From: Prosthecobacter sp.
Lineage (GTDB): Bacteria; Verrucomicrobiota; Verrucomicrobiia; Verrucomicrobiales; Verrucomicrobiaceae
NCBI RefSeq assembly: GCF_034366625.1
Contig: NZ_JAXMIH010000006.1
Span: 1,178,001 to 1,242,000, forward strand
Direction: 5' to 3'
DNA: 64,000 nucleotides
Shown: positions 16,325 through 25,609 of the stretch, one piece after another
Numbering within the stretch: the first letter of the stretch is position 1
Layout: each line of letters begins with the position of its first letter
Made by a program: the position numbers and the translations under genes
The notes under the pieces: model-generated
The model's input: the letters and a program-made list of their open reading frames with translations, nothing else
What the model was told of the DNA's origin: nothing
Databases searched by the model: none

Positions 16325-17290
16325 TCAGGGTTTGGGTTTAGCGACGAGGTCGTTGATCGGAGGCGCTTCGTGTTCGCCGGTGTTCTCATAGCCAGGCAAA
16401 TCCTTGCCTCCGTGGCGTTCGATGCGTGACTGCACGTCCGGGTCCCATGCCATGCCGCTGATCTTGAACTGCTCGATCTTGTCTTCCGCCCGCACACCGA
16501 CCTGTGTGTTGTAGATCGCGCAGTCTTGGATCGTGACTCGAGCGTCCCCGCGTCCTCCGGGGCCACGCGCACGGATGGCGATCTCGTTGTCGTCGAAGAC
16601 GCAGCGGCTCACCAGCGCCTCGATATGCTCCTTCAGATTCAAAGCGGCACGGTTCTGAATCTGCGAAGGCTGGCTCCAGCCGTGCATGTGGCAATGGCGG
16701 ATGATGAGCTTGTTGCGTTCGCCATCCGGCATCGTTTTCGAGTCAAAGGCGTTCTCACCCGGACTCTGTCCCGCTTTGAATCCTGGCGCATCCGCCTCCA
16801 GCGGCCCGGCCCAGAGATGACAATGCTCAATCGTGAGGCTGCCGCGCGATTTGCGATCTGGATCAAACTGAACACAGTCGCCGGAGATGTGCGAGATGTC
16901 GCAATTGCGGATCGTCACATCGCCCCAGCGGCCGGTGATGCCATGCGCGTCGTGCTGATCCTCGAACGTGCCGCTCAGCAGGTGATGGATGCGGCAGTTT
17001 TCGATAACGACTCGCGTGCCGAACACACCGACGCCATTACCGCTGCTATTGAAGATCTCGCAATTTCGCAGTGTGACGTCGTCCGCGGTGATTTTGACGA
17101 TGTTGCCGCCTTTGCCCTGTGCATCGACGCGGAAGTTCTCATACACGCCCGGCCTCGTGATTTCGAGCCGGTGAACGAGCTTCGGATTCTCCAGTGTGCC
17201 CACCTTGCCACGGGTGCCGGCAAGTTCTGGCGCGTCGGCGGCGAAGGATGCCGACAGGAAAAGCGTGGCTAGAATTGCGATCGTTTTCAT
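16325..17290 (-). CDS. Secreted right-handed parallel beta-helix protein
   Basis: A 321-aa protein with a signal peptide (MKTIAILATLFLSASFAADA). The body is a series of beta-helix turns: VTLRNCEIFNSSGNGV, VVIENCRIHH, VTIRNCDISHISGDCV, LTIEHCHLW, LIIRHCHMHG and VTIQDCAIYNTQVGV. This fold is typical of polysaccharide lyases and pectinase-like enzymes, but the active site cannot be named. An upstream in-frame ATG at 17371 would overlap the HPP gene; the ATG at 17290 is preferred because it starts the signal peptide. It lies between HPP and ThuA genes on the same strand. Confidence 0.78.
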   Translation of the reverse strand: MKTIAILATLFLSASFAADAPELAGTRGKVGTLENPKLVHRLEITRPGVYENFRVDAQGKGGNIVKITADDVTLRNCEIFNSSGNGVGVFGTRVVIENCRIHHLLSGTFEDQHDAHGITGRWGDVTIRNCDISHISGDCVQFDPDRKSRGSLTIEHCHLWAGPLEADAPGFKAGQSPGENAFDSKTMPDGERNKLIIRHCHMHGWSQPSQIQNRAALNLKEHIEALVSRCVFDDNEIAIRARGPGGRGDARVTIQDCAIYNTQVGVRAEDKIEQFKISGMAWDPDVQSRIERHGGKDLPGYENTGEHEAPPINDLVAKPKP

Positions 17291-17342
17291 ACACTGCTGC
17301 TCAACGAAGCGGCAGGCCATGACGTTGCCAGAAAGACCGAGG

Positions 17343-17849
17343 TTACCAATACTTCGGCCAGCGGGTCTCACGGGTGACGTTGTGGAAGACCAGGGCCACC
17401 AACACGAGCAACACGGCCCCAGCGAGCGTCGGGAACAACGCGAAGCCCCATCCCGGCTGCATGAGAAAAACGATCACCGGATTCGAGCCTGCCGGTGGAT
17501 GCACGGTGCGCGTGAGCATCATCATCGCGATGGCACTGCCGACCGCGAGCGCCACGCTCCACCAGTGCGGACCGCACAGATGCACAAACACCAGCCCGAT
17601 GAGCGTGCTAAACAAATGTCCGGCGATCACATTCCTCGGCTGGCTGAACGGCACTTCAGGATAGCCAAAGACGAGTACACAGCTCGCGCCGAACGATCCC
17701 AGCACGAGTGCGACGTGCAAACTCTGCGCCAGCAATGCGATGACCGCGATGGCGAGAAAGCCGCCGACAAAGGCAAGCGCGACAGATTTGCCCGACGCAT
17801 GCGGAGGAAGGGCGGCGGAATCGCCGCGAATTTTGGTGAGGAAGTTCAT
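17343..17849 (-). CDS. HPP-family integral membrane protein
   Basis: A 168-aa protein with four hydrophobic segments (KSVALAFVGGFLAIAVIALL and following). The motif TRTVHPPAGSNP contains the HPP triad that names the family, and FGASCVLVFGYPEVPFSQPRNVIAGH is also typical. Plant and cyanobacterial HPP proteins have been tied to nitrite transport, but the bacterial role is mostly unknown. Given the denitrification operon 6 kb away, a link to nitrite is possible but speculative. It lies 18 bp downstream of the GH25-like gene on the same strand. Confidence 0.85.
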   Translation of the reverse strand: MNFLTKIRGDSAALPPHASGKSVALAFVGGFLAIAVIALLAQSLHVALVLGSFGASCVLVFGYPEVPFSQPRNVIAGHLFSTLIGLVFVHLCGPHWWSVALAVGSAIAMMMLTRTVHPPAGSNPVIVFLMQPGWGFALFPTLAGAVLLVLVALVFHNVTRETRWPKYW

Positions 17850-17867
17850 GAGATCTTTTGAAGGTGA

Positions 17868-18746
17868 TCAGCGAAGTCGCAGCCCGTGCTGCTGCCAGAA
17901 CGCGGCCAGCGCGGCGTGCGAGCCGTGGAAGACGTTTCGCTCGGTCGGGCGGTCGAGATTGCCAAAGAAGGGCGAGAAGCGGTAGCGGCCGTGGTTGTAA
18001 ACTTTGGGCCGTGAGCGACCACCTTGCCAATCGACACCGCCGTATTGCCACAGCGTCCAATTCGACCACACGTCGTATTGTTTGAGCAGACCGTTCGGAT
18101 TGCCCGGAGCGGGATACACAGGCCCCGCACCGCTGTCGTGCGCATAAAGGGCGAGCCAGTAAGGCATGCGGCGCAGTTTGGCCTTCGTGGCGGCATCGGC
18201 CCGGCTGAGTGTTTGTTTGAGCTGCGTGCTGTTCTCCAGATACGCGACCGGAACGACGCCGGTGCGTGCCTCCACGCGATCCATGAAGCGCACAATGGCC
18301 GAGAGCGGCAGATTGCCGTCGAAGTCGCCGCAGAGCAGCAGTGCTGGTGCATTCCAGGACCGACTGCGGGCCAGAGCCATGGCCCGGTTCACGAACTGAT
18401 CCGCCTGCGCCACCGCATCGACATGCCGCTGCACTCGATAATAGACACCGGGCAGCATTCCCGCCCGATCTGCGGAGGAGAGGAAGTTCGCGCATTTCTC
18501 ATCAAGGTTCCCGCCTTTGCCCGCACGAGCGATCAGCGCGCTCGCGCCATTCGCGCGCAACGCCGAAACGTCATGCTCCGAGTAGCCACTGCCGTTTCGC
18601 TGACGCTCCTTCGGATCGTAGGCCGACACATTGATGATTTGCGGCATGCCCCACGAATGCGGCGGAAGGCCGCCGGGCGTGCTGCCTGGCTGGGGGGCGC
18701 ATTGTGCGAGGAGGCAGAGGAGCGGGACGAGGATCAGGCGATGCAT
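17868..18746 (-). CDS. Secreted GH25-like (lysozyme-type) glycosidase
   Basis: A 292-aa protein with an N-terminal export signal (MHRLILVPLLCLLAQC); C16 could be a lipidation site, though Gln before the Cys is unusual. The order of motifs resembles glycoside hydrolase family 25: INVSAYDP near the start, ALIARAGKGG, PGVYYRVQRH, then LLLCGDFDGNLPL and WTLWQYGGVDWQGG near the end. GH25 normally has an Asp-x-Glu acid pair; here the equivalent place reads DFD, so activity is uncertain. The ATG at 18746 lies 10 bp after the sulfatase 2 stop. A longer frame up to 19244 is a shadow of that sulfatase. Confidence 0.7.
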   Translation of the reverse strand: MHRLILVPLLCLLAQCAPQPGSTPGGLPPHSWGMPQIINVSAYDPKERQRNGSGYSEHDVSALRANGASALIARAGKGGNLDEKCANFLSSADRAGMLPGVYYRVQRHVDAVAQADQFVNRAMALARSRSWNAPALLLCGDFDGNLPLSAIVRFMDRVEARTGVVPVAYLENSTQLKQTLSRADAATKAKLRRMPYWLALYAHDSGAGPVYPAPGNPNGLLKQYDVWSNWTLWQYGGVDWQGGRSRPKVYNHGRYRFSPFFGNLDRPTERNVFHGSHAALAAFWQQHGLRLR

Positions 18747-18756
18747 GGTGCCGCCA

Positions 18757-20667
18757 TCAAAACCCCGTTCGCGTTGGTTTGCCGCCGTTTTTTGAAGCAA
18801 GCTCGATCCAGTCGATCTCCACCGGCTGCTCCTGCATCGGCAAATAGAGCCGCACGATGCCGAGCAGGCCTTCGGCGGGCAGTTCGACGGTGATTTCCTC
18901 CCAGTCGCCGCCTCGGAGCGTGAAATCGGTTCGCTGCTGTTGGCTACCGACACCGCCAGGCAGCCAGTCGAAGTGGTTGGTGCCGGCTTTGGCCTTGATG
19001 CGGAACTTCGCGGTCGTGGGTCCGCTGTGTTTGCCAGCCGAGAAGCCGAGGAAGCACTCGGACCCAATGTTCGTGATGCGCAGGATGCCGTCTTTGACCG
19101 ACGCTTTGCAATCACGGGCCTTCCAGCCTTGCAGCGCGGGATCGCCATCGTCCTTGCCTTTGGAGGCGGGCTTCGTGGGCGCTTTCGCTTTGCCCTTCGG
19201 CTGCTGCTTGCCTTCGAGTTCGGGGCGATATTTCGACGGATCAAACGCTTGATTGGGCACGGGCACGACGGCCTTCGTATCGGAGAGAAACTTCTCGATC
19301 ATCGCATCGAGTTCAGTGACGAGTTCGGGCTTCTGCGCCGCGAGGTTGTTTTTTTCGCCGAGATCATCCCGCAAGTTGAAGAGCAGATGACGATGCGCGC
19401 CCTTTTCGCCGCCGTGGAAGATGCGGATGAGCTTCCAGTCATCGCGATGCACGGAAACACTCGGTGGCAGCCAGTCCGGCACGCCAGGATTGTGTGGGAA
19501 GTATTGGAAGACGGCTTTTCCGGCTAGCGCATCGCCCTTCAGCGCGGGAAGAATGCTGTGACCATCAAATCGCTGCCCGTCGGCCGGTTTCAAAGCGAGA
19601 CCTTCGAGCAGCGTTGGATAGTAGTCCTCGCTTTGAATGATCGCGTCACTGCGACTGCCCGAAGCGGCGATTCCGGGCCACACCACCACACATGGCACCC
19701 GCGTGCCGCCTTCAAACATCGTCGCCTTGCCACCGCGCAGCGGGCGATTGCTGGTGGGCGTGGTGCCGTCCACTTCGTTATACATGTTCCCGCCGTTGTC
19801 GGCGGTGAAGATGATGATCGTGTTGTCGGCCAGCTTGAGCTTATCGAGCCCATCGAGCAGCGTGCCGATCGCGTCGTCCATGCTCTGGATCATCGCGGCG
19901 TAGGTGGGGCTGCGCTGCGCGTCCTTCGGATCAATGCGGGCGCGATGCATCTCGATGTTCGCCTTCTTCGCATCGAAGGGTGCATGCACGCTGAACATCC
20001 AGTAGTTCAGGTAAAACGGCTTCGCCTTCTGCTGCTCCATCCACGCCACCGCCTCCACTGCCATGCGGTCCTCAATGTGCTCGCTGGGCGACTTCTCTTT
20101 GAAGTTCGCAAACTTCCACGGTGCCACAAAACTGCCCGCAGGCCCCGGCCCCGGATGATGCGGCAGATCGACATCAAAGCCCTGCTGAAGCGGCGAATAC
20201 GGCTCCGGCCCCAGGTGCCACTTCCCAAAATGCGCCGTCGAATAGCCCGCATCCTTCAGCGTCTCCGCCAGCGTGCGATACTCCGTCTTCAATCGCGTCA
20301 CCGGATCAGGTTGGATGGCTTTTTGATCCACTGGAGCCTTCTTGCCCGTCGTCGCCTGCAAAACGACCTGCGGCACATGGCAGTTCGGCACCGTGATGCC
20401 GGTGCGTGTCGGACTTTGCCCCGTGAGCAAGGCCGACCGCGTCGGCGAGCACAACGGACTCGCCGAATACGCCCGCGTGAAGGTCATCCCCCGCTTCGCC
20501 AGCCGCTCGAGGTTCGGAGTCTGGTAAAGTGTCGTCGTGCCATGGAGTGTCGTGTCACTCCAGCCGAGATCGTCGGCGAGAATGACGAGCACGTTCGGCT
20601 GCGCCGAAAATGACGAATGCGGAATGACGAATGCCGAAGCAAAGAGGAGGATAAGAGGACGAAGCAT
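18757..20667 (-). CDS. Secreted sulfatase 2 with C-terminal beta-sandwich domain (636 aa)
   Basis: Residues about 24-460 form the sulfatase domain: [19 protein letters not shown]73 in [13 protein letters not shown] (formylglycine site), [13 protein letters not shown] and [15 protein letters not shown] Lys/Pro-rich linker (about residues 490-515) leads into a beta-rich C-terminal domain (about 518-636) that resembles carbohydrate-binding domains. The signal peptide contains FVIPHSSF, encoded by a GCATTCGTCATTC repeat that also occurs in intergenic DNA elsewhere in this window. A 23-bp block upstream (20695-20717) is shared with sulfatase 3. Confidence 0.92.
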   Translation of the reverse strand: MLRPLILLFASAFVIPHSSFSAQPNVLVILADDLGWSDTTLHGTTTLYQTPNLERLAKRGMTFTRAYSASPLCSPTRSALLTGQSPTRTGITVPNCHVPQVVLQATTGKKAPVDQKAIQPDPVTRLKTEYRTLAETLKDAGYSTAHFGKWHLGPEPYSPLQQGFDVDLPHHPGPGPAGSFVAPWKFANFKEKSPSEHIEDRMAVEAVAWMEQQKAKPFYLNYWMFSVHAPFDAKKANIEMHRARIDPKDAQRSPTYAAMIQSMDDAIGTLLDGLDKLKLADNTIIIFTADNGGNMYNEVDGTTPTSNRPLRGGKATMFEGGTRVPCVVVWPGIAASGSRSDAIIQSEDYYPTLLEGLALKPADGQRFDGHSILPALKGDALAGKAVFQYFPHNPGVPDWLPPSVSVHRDDWKLIRIFHGGEKGAHRHLLFNLRDDLGEKNNLAAQKPELVTELDAMIEKFLSDTKAVVPVPNQAFDPSKYRPELEGKQQPKGKAKAPTKPASKGKDDGDPALQGWKARDCKASVKDGILRITNIGSECFLGFSAGKHSGPTTAKFRIKAKAGTNHFDWLPGGVGSQQQRTDFTLRGGDWEEITVELPAEGLLGIVRLYLPMQEQPVEIDWIELASKNGGKPTRTGF

Positions 20668-20694
20668 CGCGACCTGAAACGTCGTCAGCGGCCA

Positions 20695-20717
20695 GACATT
20701 CCGGCAAAGAGTGTGTC
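20695..20717 (-). promoter_or_regulatory. Upstream block shared with sulfatase 3
   Basis: Read on the minus strand, GACACACTCTTTGCCGGAAT followed by GTC lies 28 bp before the sulfatase 2 start. The same 23 bp with two changes lies 30 bp before sulfatase 3. GACAC-N5-TTGC has the spacing of a sigma-54 -24/-12 element, but the -24 GG reads GA, so this is only a suggestion. Confidence 0.5.
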
Positions 20718-20739
20718 GGATTTGGAGAAGGAACGACCA

Positions 20740-21474
20740 TCATCGAGCTGCGGCAGCAGCGATGTGGCCTGCTAAGGTCGTCACGAAGGCGCTCAGGCTG
20801 GTCTGGTCGTTGAAACCCGTGAATGCTCCGTCTTTGATAGCGGTGCGCGGTGAGGCGAGAGTGGTAGCGGCGGTGTAGAGCTGCTCTTGAACCAGGCGTT
20901 TGCAGAGAATGTGATAGCGCTCGATGTAGGACGCATCGCGGAAGTCAGGAAAGACGGGGAAGTGCGGTGAGGCATCGCGAACAGGGCTGCGAGAGCTTGG
21001 AGCGTCCTCGACGAGCATCAGCCAGCCGAGAAACGGGCGCGGGATGTCGCCGAGAGCGCCTTCACGGTAGGCGGTCCAGAAGTCGTGCGCTGTGCCGATG
21101 GATTCTTCAGCGCGGTTGTTGAAGTTGTTGCCAAAGGATGGCCCAACTTGCGATTTGAATTCCAGCGCTGCGACGAGCGTGCCGCGATCAATGATCACCA
21201 TGTCCCAGAGCTTCGTTGGTCGGAAGTAGCCGGGCAAGCTGAGCGCTTTGCGGTCGAGATGAATCTCCGCGCCCTTTAATCCGTTCGCATGGACGAGATC
21301 ACGCACCAAGGCGATGAAGCCATTCATGTTTTTGCCAGACGTGACGGCCGCGCGTTCGCCTTGATCGGCTTTGCCGGATGCCGTCTGCTTTTGAACGGCA
21401 TCATATCGTCCCGTCCAGAAAGTCTTCACCGCAGCTTGAGTGCGAAGTTCGTAGTTGGCGAGATCGAGAGGCAT
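20740..21474 (-). CDS. PaeR7I/XhoI-type type II restriction endonuclease
   Basis: A 244-aa enzyme. The sequence follows the PaeR7I family closely from end to end: [44 protein letters not shown], then [21 protein letters not shown] and [13 protein letters not shown]. The PD-(D/E)xK catalytic residues are likely D91, E105 and K107. PaeR7I and XhoI cut CTCGAG, so the same site is expected here, though not proven. The start codon directly follows the stop of the methyltransferase gene, the usual arrangement for co-expression. Confidence 0.9.
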   Translation of the reverse strand: MPLDLANYELRTQAAVKTFWTGRYDAVQKQTASGKADQGERAAVTSGKNMNGFIALVRDLVHANGLKGAEIHLDRKALSLPGYFRPTKLWDMVIIDRGTLVAALEFKSQVGPSFGNNFNNRAEESIGTAHDFWTAYREGALGDIPRPFLGWLMLVEDAPSSRSPVRDASPHFPVFPDFRDASYIERYHILCKRLVQEQLYTAATTLASPRTAIKDGAFTGFNDQTSLSAFVTTLAGHIAAAAAR

Positions 21475-23163
21475 TCAGGTCGCTGGGGTGAGGTGAGTCA
21501 GCTCGTCAGGCGTCATGCCATAGATCACAGCCGTTGCATTGAGGATGGCGGAGGCATCCTTGGCTTCCACGGCGGCCAGCAATTGTTTCTGAGTCTTGGT
21601 GGGGATGTCAGTCCACTTGGGAAGCCGGATGCGGCGCAAATACTGCGCCTGAAACCGCAGCGCACCCCCGTGCATCTTCGTGGAGTAAGCGCGGACGAAC
21701 AAATGAGCTAGTCCGGCCATCAGCACGGCTTGAAGCGCTGGCAACGGCCATTCTTTGGACAAGACGAAGTAAAGATTGTGGTGCGGGTAGAGTTTGCCGT
21801 CTTCGAGCACGATGTGCGCGTCACCTTTGATGTCAGGAATCAGCAGTTTCGGCTTTTGCGCGAGCGAAGGTGTGATGCGGTCGATGGTGCGATACCAAGA
21901 GCCGTTTGCCTTCTGGGCGCAGTGTCGCGCCTTCAGCGTTTTGCCGTGTTTCTCCATGTAAGCGGCAAAGCGTGGATAGCGGGAGAAATCAGCCAGCGAG
22001 CCGTCTTCTTCAAAGGGGTTCACCACACCGAGGCCACGCCATTCAACGACGCCCTGCCGCATGTCACGAGTCATCACGAGCGGCAGCTTGCGTTCGTCCT
22101 CAACATCCAGCTCATCCATCGGACCGATAAAGACTTTGTCGGCTCCAGTGGCCACGCCGATTCCCACCGAGCATCCAGCTTCTTCCAAGGTCGGAAACTC
22201 GGCCTCCAACCGGCGCACAAGCGAGAGCGAGGGCTGCGCATCTGCCTCCAGTAGCCAGGGATCATCTCCGTTAGCGATGCGAGGCATCTCGATCACTGTG
22301 CCATTGAAGTTCTTGGGCGATCCGGCGAGTCGTGAATGCAAACCTCTCAGTGCCTCGACAGAAACTTCAGGCCGATGAGCGATGCGACAGCGACCACTGA
22401 TGCCGCGCCCGATGACGGTGATGGCTGGATAAGCGATGACCTCGCTCTGAAATGCCGCGGTGCCGACCATGTCGATGTAATACTTCAGCGTGAAACCTGT
22501 CGAGATCATCTGACGCAGCGGGCCGCCGTAGCGATTCTTCATCCAGCGGTCCGAGCAGATGAATCCAAGCAAACCATCCTTGGAGAGAAGCCGAAGCGAT
22601 TGCTCAATGAAGGGCACATACAAATCGGCTCGATCATACAGCGTGGTGTAGCGCTTGCGATACTCGGCCAGCATCGGCGCGGCGATCATTTCCTGCCGCA
22701 CATAAGGCGGATTTCCCACGACGGCATCAAACCTCGCGGTGAATGGCTCCAGCAGGAAGTCGCCGTTGATCAACCATTTGCCCGCCAGCATGATCGCATC
22801 GCTTTGGGAGACTCCCGCATCGCGCAGCAGCTCGATCACACGCTCCTTCGTCGCCTCAAAAGTGTCCCGATGCAGTTCAACCGCCCGCACAGCCTCCATG
22901 AGGTCTTTGGCAGGTATCCCATCGCTTTTTGCAGCCTCCAGCAATCGGGCCAAAGCGGGCAGCAGAAAGTCCCCCGAGCCAAACGACGGCTCAAGCAGCC
23001 GCTTTTGCCAAAGCGGCTTGTCAGAGGTGTATCCCGTCAGATCGAGAATGAAGCCCACCACCTCGGACCGAGTATAAACAACCCCGCGTTCCATGTCGCC
23101 GCTCGTCTTCATGCGCTCGACCTCAACCCCCAGGAAAACCTGTGGGGCGAATAGTTCGGGCAT
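21475..23163 (-). CDS. PaeR7I-type adenine-N6 DNA methyltransferase
   Basis: A 562-aa enzyme that protects the recognition site of the adjacent PaeR7I-like nuclease. The SAM-binding motif I is LEPSFGSGDF (residues 57-66) and the catalytic motif IV is NPPY (151-154), typical of N6-adenine methyltransferases with an Eco57I-like body. The C-terminal half (about residues 330-562) should be the target recognition part. Start codon: the ATG at 23163 (MPELFAPQVF) matches the short leader expected for this family; an ATG at 23193 is also open. It is upstream of the nuclease gene, so methylation would come first. Confidence 0.9.
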   Translation of the reverse strand: MPELFAPQVFLGVEVERMKTSGDMERGVVYTRSEVVGFILDLTGYTSDKPLWQKRLLEPSFGSGDFLLPALARLLEAAKSDGIPAKDLMEAVRAVELHRDTFEATKERVIELLRDAGVSQSDAIMLAGKWLINGDFLLEPFTARFDAVVGNPPYVRQEMIAAPMLAEYRKRYTTLYDRADLYVPFIEQSLRLLSKDGLLGFICSDRWMKNRYGGPLRQMISTGFTLKYYIDMVGTAAFQSEVIAYPAITVIGRGISGRCRIAHRPEVSVEALRGLHSRLAGSPKNFNGTVIEMPRIANGDDPWLLEADAQPSLSLVRRLEAEFPTLEEAGCSVGIGVATGADKVFIGPMDELDVEDERKLPLVMTRDMRQGVVEWRGLGVVNPFEEDGSLADFSRYPRFAAYMEKHGKTLKARHCAQKANGSWYRTIDRITPSLAQKPKLLIPDIKGDAHIVLEDGKLYPHHNLYFVLSKEWPLPALQAVLMAGLAHLFVRAYSTKMHGGALRFQAQYLRRIRLPKWTDIPTKTQKQLLAAVEAKDASAILNATAVIYGMTPDELTHLTPAT

Positions 23164-23276
23164 GGTCAATGCTGAAGACGAGAAGTGCGACATCGGTGCC
23201 TGGAGTGTCTGCGTAAGGCAGTGCCATTGGACTCCGAAAGCGCTGACAGATCAAGATAGGAAAACTTGCCGGACAC

Positions 23277-25034
23277 TCACCGTTCTGTCGCCTTCAATTC
23301 AATCCCCTGAAACTCCGCCGCGCCCGCAGGCAAATGCACACGCACATGGATGACGCGGCCAGTGGTGGGGATTTGGAGGGTGTGGGTTTGCCAATCCGAA
23401 GTGGCTTGGAGGGGGAAGGTGAGGCGGTTGGAGGGGAGGAAGTCTTTGTCGCCGTCGAGACGCCAGGCGATGGCTCCTTGGCCGGTGGTGGCGGTTTTGA
23501 GGGTGAGTTGGGCGGAGACTGGACCGGCGAGCTTGAGCTTGGATTTGGTGATGAAGGTGGGTTTGTCGGCTTTGTCGGGCGTGAGGATGAGAAGGCCGTC
23601 TTTGGCAGTGAGCTTGCCGTTTCGGGCTTCCCAGCCGTTGGTTTCGGAGGCGGTGGCTTGGGGTGTTTCAGCACGCGGAGCGATGGTTTTGCCTTCGAGG
23701 TAGTGATCGAAGTAATCGTTCCAGGTCGCGGCCATGGTGCCAAGGGCCATGCCGGGTGGATTGAGGCCATCGGCCCAGGTTTTGAGCTTGGTGCGGAGTC
23801 GTGTGGCGATTTCCGGGTGCTTCGAGGCGAGGTTGTGCTTCTCCTCGCGGTCGGTGGCGAGGTCGTAGAGGTATTCGCGCTCGCCACCGCGCAGGAGTTT
23901 CCAATTTCCCTCGCGGATGGCGCTCTGAGCCATCCAGCGCCAGTAGAGGGCTTCGTGCGGCGGGGCTTTGTTTTCGCTGGTGAGATGCGGGAGGAGGTTC
24001 ACACCGTCCAAACCACTTCGATTGCCAATCGAAGCTACTTCACAGGCTGTGGCCGCGAAATCGAGGGAGCTGACGGGATGCTCATAGGTTTGACCGCCGG
24101 GGATCGTGCCCGGCCAGGCGATGAGGAAGGGCGTGGACATGCCGCCTTCGGCCAGCATGCCTTTTTCGCCGTTGAGCGGGGTGTTGAGGCTGCCATCCCA
24201 GCCGCCGGGATCGCCTTTGAGCGGAGAATCAACTTTGTGGATCTTCAGCGGAGCGCCGTTGTCGCCGATGAAGAAGATGAGCGTCTTCTCGGTGAGGTTG
24301 TTTTTCTTCAAGGTGCTCGTGATGAGTCCCACGCCGTCGTCGATGGCTGAAAGCATCGCCAGTGCGGCACGGCGTCGCTCCGGCATCTCGCCGGGAAAGC
24401 GGTCCATGTAGCTCTGCGGCGCATCCAACGGCGTGTGCGGCGCGCGATAAGCCACATAAAGGAAGAACGGCTGGTTCTTGTAGCGCTCGATGATCGCCGC
24501 AGCGGCTTTTGAGCAACCATCAAGATGATACTCCGTCGGCGGCAGATCGCTCATCGGGCGGTCTTGGCCATCGAGCGTGATGTTCGCCGCAAACTTCTGC
24601 CCGCCGTGCTGCGAGAAGACATGCTTGAAGCCGTGTCGCGTGATTTCGTTCTGCGGCCCGAGGTGCCATTTGCCGAACTGCGCCGTGGCGTAGCCCGCGT
24701 TCTGCAATCGCGTGGCGATGGTGGTCTCCTTATTGAAGCCGTCGAGCGCGGAGCCGTTGTTGTCGAGATTGAAGCGCCCCTGGAAGCGCCCCGTCATCAC
24801 CCCACCGCGTGAAGGCACACATTGCGGCGCGGTGCTGTAGCCATGCGTCGCCACCACGCCGCTGCGGGCCAACGCATCGAGATGCGGCGTCTGGATGTCC
24901 TTCACCACGCCGTGAATGCCGAGATCGGCGTGGCCATGGTCGTCGGTGTAGATGAGGATGATGTTGGGCTTCGCCGGGAACGCGTAGAGCGAAGGGCAGA
25001 GGGCGAAGAGGAAGGCAGCTAGCAGTTGACGCAT
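23277..25034 (-). CDS. Secreted sulfatase 3 with C-terminal beta-sandwich domain (585 aa)
   Basis: Signal peptide at residues about 1-18. The sulfatase core has ILIYTDDHGHADLGIHG, the formylglycine Cys C72 in [27 protein letters not shown] and FFIGDNGAPL. From about residue 470 a beta-rich domain follows (WEARNGKLTAKDGLLILTP), similar to the end of sulfatase 2. The ATG at 25034 starts the signal peptide; the frame is open 42 bp further upstream. The restriction-modification pair lies immediately downstream on the same strand, with a 113-bp gap before it. Confidence 0.92.
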   Translation of the reverse strand: MRQLLAAFLFALCPSLYAFPAKPNIILIYTDDHGHADLGIHGVVKDIQTPHLDALARSGVVATHGYSTAPQCVPSRGGVMTGRFQGRFNLDNNGSALDGFNKETTIATRLQNAGYATAQFGKWHLGPQNEITRHGFKHVFSQHGGQKFAANITLDGQDRPMSDLPPTEYHLDGCSKAAAAIIERYKNQPFFLYVAYRAPHTPLDAPQSYMDRFPGEMPERRRAALAMLSAIDDGVGLITSTLKKNNLTEKTLIFFIGDNGAPLKIHKVDSPLKGDPGGWDGSLNTPLNGEKGMLAEGGMSTPFLIAWPGTIPGGQTYEHPVSSLDFAATACEVASIGNRSGLDGVNLLPHLTSENKAPPHEALYWRWMAQSAIREGNWKLLRGGEREYLYDLATDREEKHNLASKHPEIATRLRTKLKTWADGLNPPGMALGTMAATWNDYFDHYLEGKTIAPRAETPQATASETNGWEARNGKLTAKDGLLILTPDKADKPTFITKSKLKLAGPVSAQLTLKTATTGQGAIAWRLDGDKDFLPSNRLTFPLQATSDWQTHTLQIPTTGRVIHVRVHLPAGAAEFQGIELKATER

Positions 25035-25063
25035 GGTGCAGCGTGAAACGACGGGCAGCGCCG

Positions 25064-25086
25064 GACATTCCGGCAAAGGATGTGTC
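25064..25086 (-). promoter_or_regulatory. Upstream block shared with sulfatase 2
   Basis: On the minus strand this reads GACACATCCTTTGCCGGAAT followed by GTC, 30 bp before the sulfatase 3 start. It differs from the sulfatase 2 copy at two positions, and similarity continues to a shared CGTTTCA closer to the start codon. It may be a promoter or operator that co-regulates the two genes. Confidence 0.5.
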
Positions 25087-25105
25087 TGATCCGGAAAATT
25101 CGCCC

Positions 25106-25135
25106 TTTACGGCCAGCGGGCGATTGTTTTAGCCT
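25106..25135 (+). promoter_or_regulatory. Possible sigma-70 promoter for the 25145 gene
   Basis: TTTACG (25106-25111) and TAGCCT (25130-25135) are separated by 18 bp, 9 bp before the start codon. The short leader and the weak -35 match make this tentative. Confidence 0.3.
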
Positions 25136-25144
25136 CTGGTCGTC

Positions 25145-25606
25145 ATGAATGCGAAACCCGCCTCTCCTGCCACCACGAAGCCCAACGCCGAATTCGCCAT
25201 CTACAAGCCGAACGGTCGCGGCAATGGCGGTGTGATCCGGTTTGAGTTCAATCGCACCAAGGGCGCGGTTTTCGTCGATGCAGCCACGCAGAGCGGCGAG
25301 AAGCAGTTCGACTGGGAACAGAAGATCACCATGAAATGGGGCCTCAACGACCTCGGCAGTGTTTTGGCGACGCTGCAAGGCCGCCAGGAGCAGGCGAAGC
25401 TCTTTCACCAGTCCGAAAAGGCCAACAGCGCCTTCGAGCTGACCTGCCGCGACGATCCGCAGAAAGCGCCGTTCTTCATGAGCATGTCCCGTCAGGAAGC
25501 CGCGACGAAAAGCGTGAAGAAGGTCACCATCCCCGTCACGCATGCCGAGGGAGCGATTTTGGAGACAGCGCTGCGTGCTGCGATCACTCGGCTGATCGGT
25601 TGGTGA
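25145..25606 (+). CDS. Small unknown protein, possibly a nucleic-acid-binding fold
   Basis: A 153-aa soluble protein. The N-terminus is Pro/Ala/Lys-rich; then beta strands AEFAIYKPNG, GVIRFEFN and AVFVDAATQ lead to FDWEQKITMKWGLNDLGSVLATLQGRQ. The last third is more helical (THAEGAILETALRAAITRLIGW). The strand-strand-helix order and Trp/Lys-rich face recall Whirly or PUR-like single-strand-binding proteins, but I cannot assign a family with confidence. It is a lone + strand gene between minus-strand sulfatase and P450 genes. Confidence 0.65.
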   Translation: MNAKPASPATTKPNAEFAIYKPNGRGNGGVIRFEFNRTKGAVFVDAATQSGEKQFDWEQKITMKWGLNDLGSVLATLQGRQEQAKLFHQSEKANSAFELTCRDDPQKAPFFMSMSRQEAATKSVKKVTIPVTHAEGAILETALRAAITRLIGW

Positions 25607-25609
25607 GGC

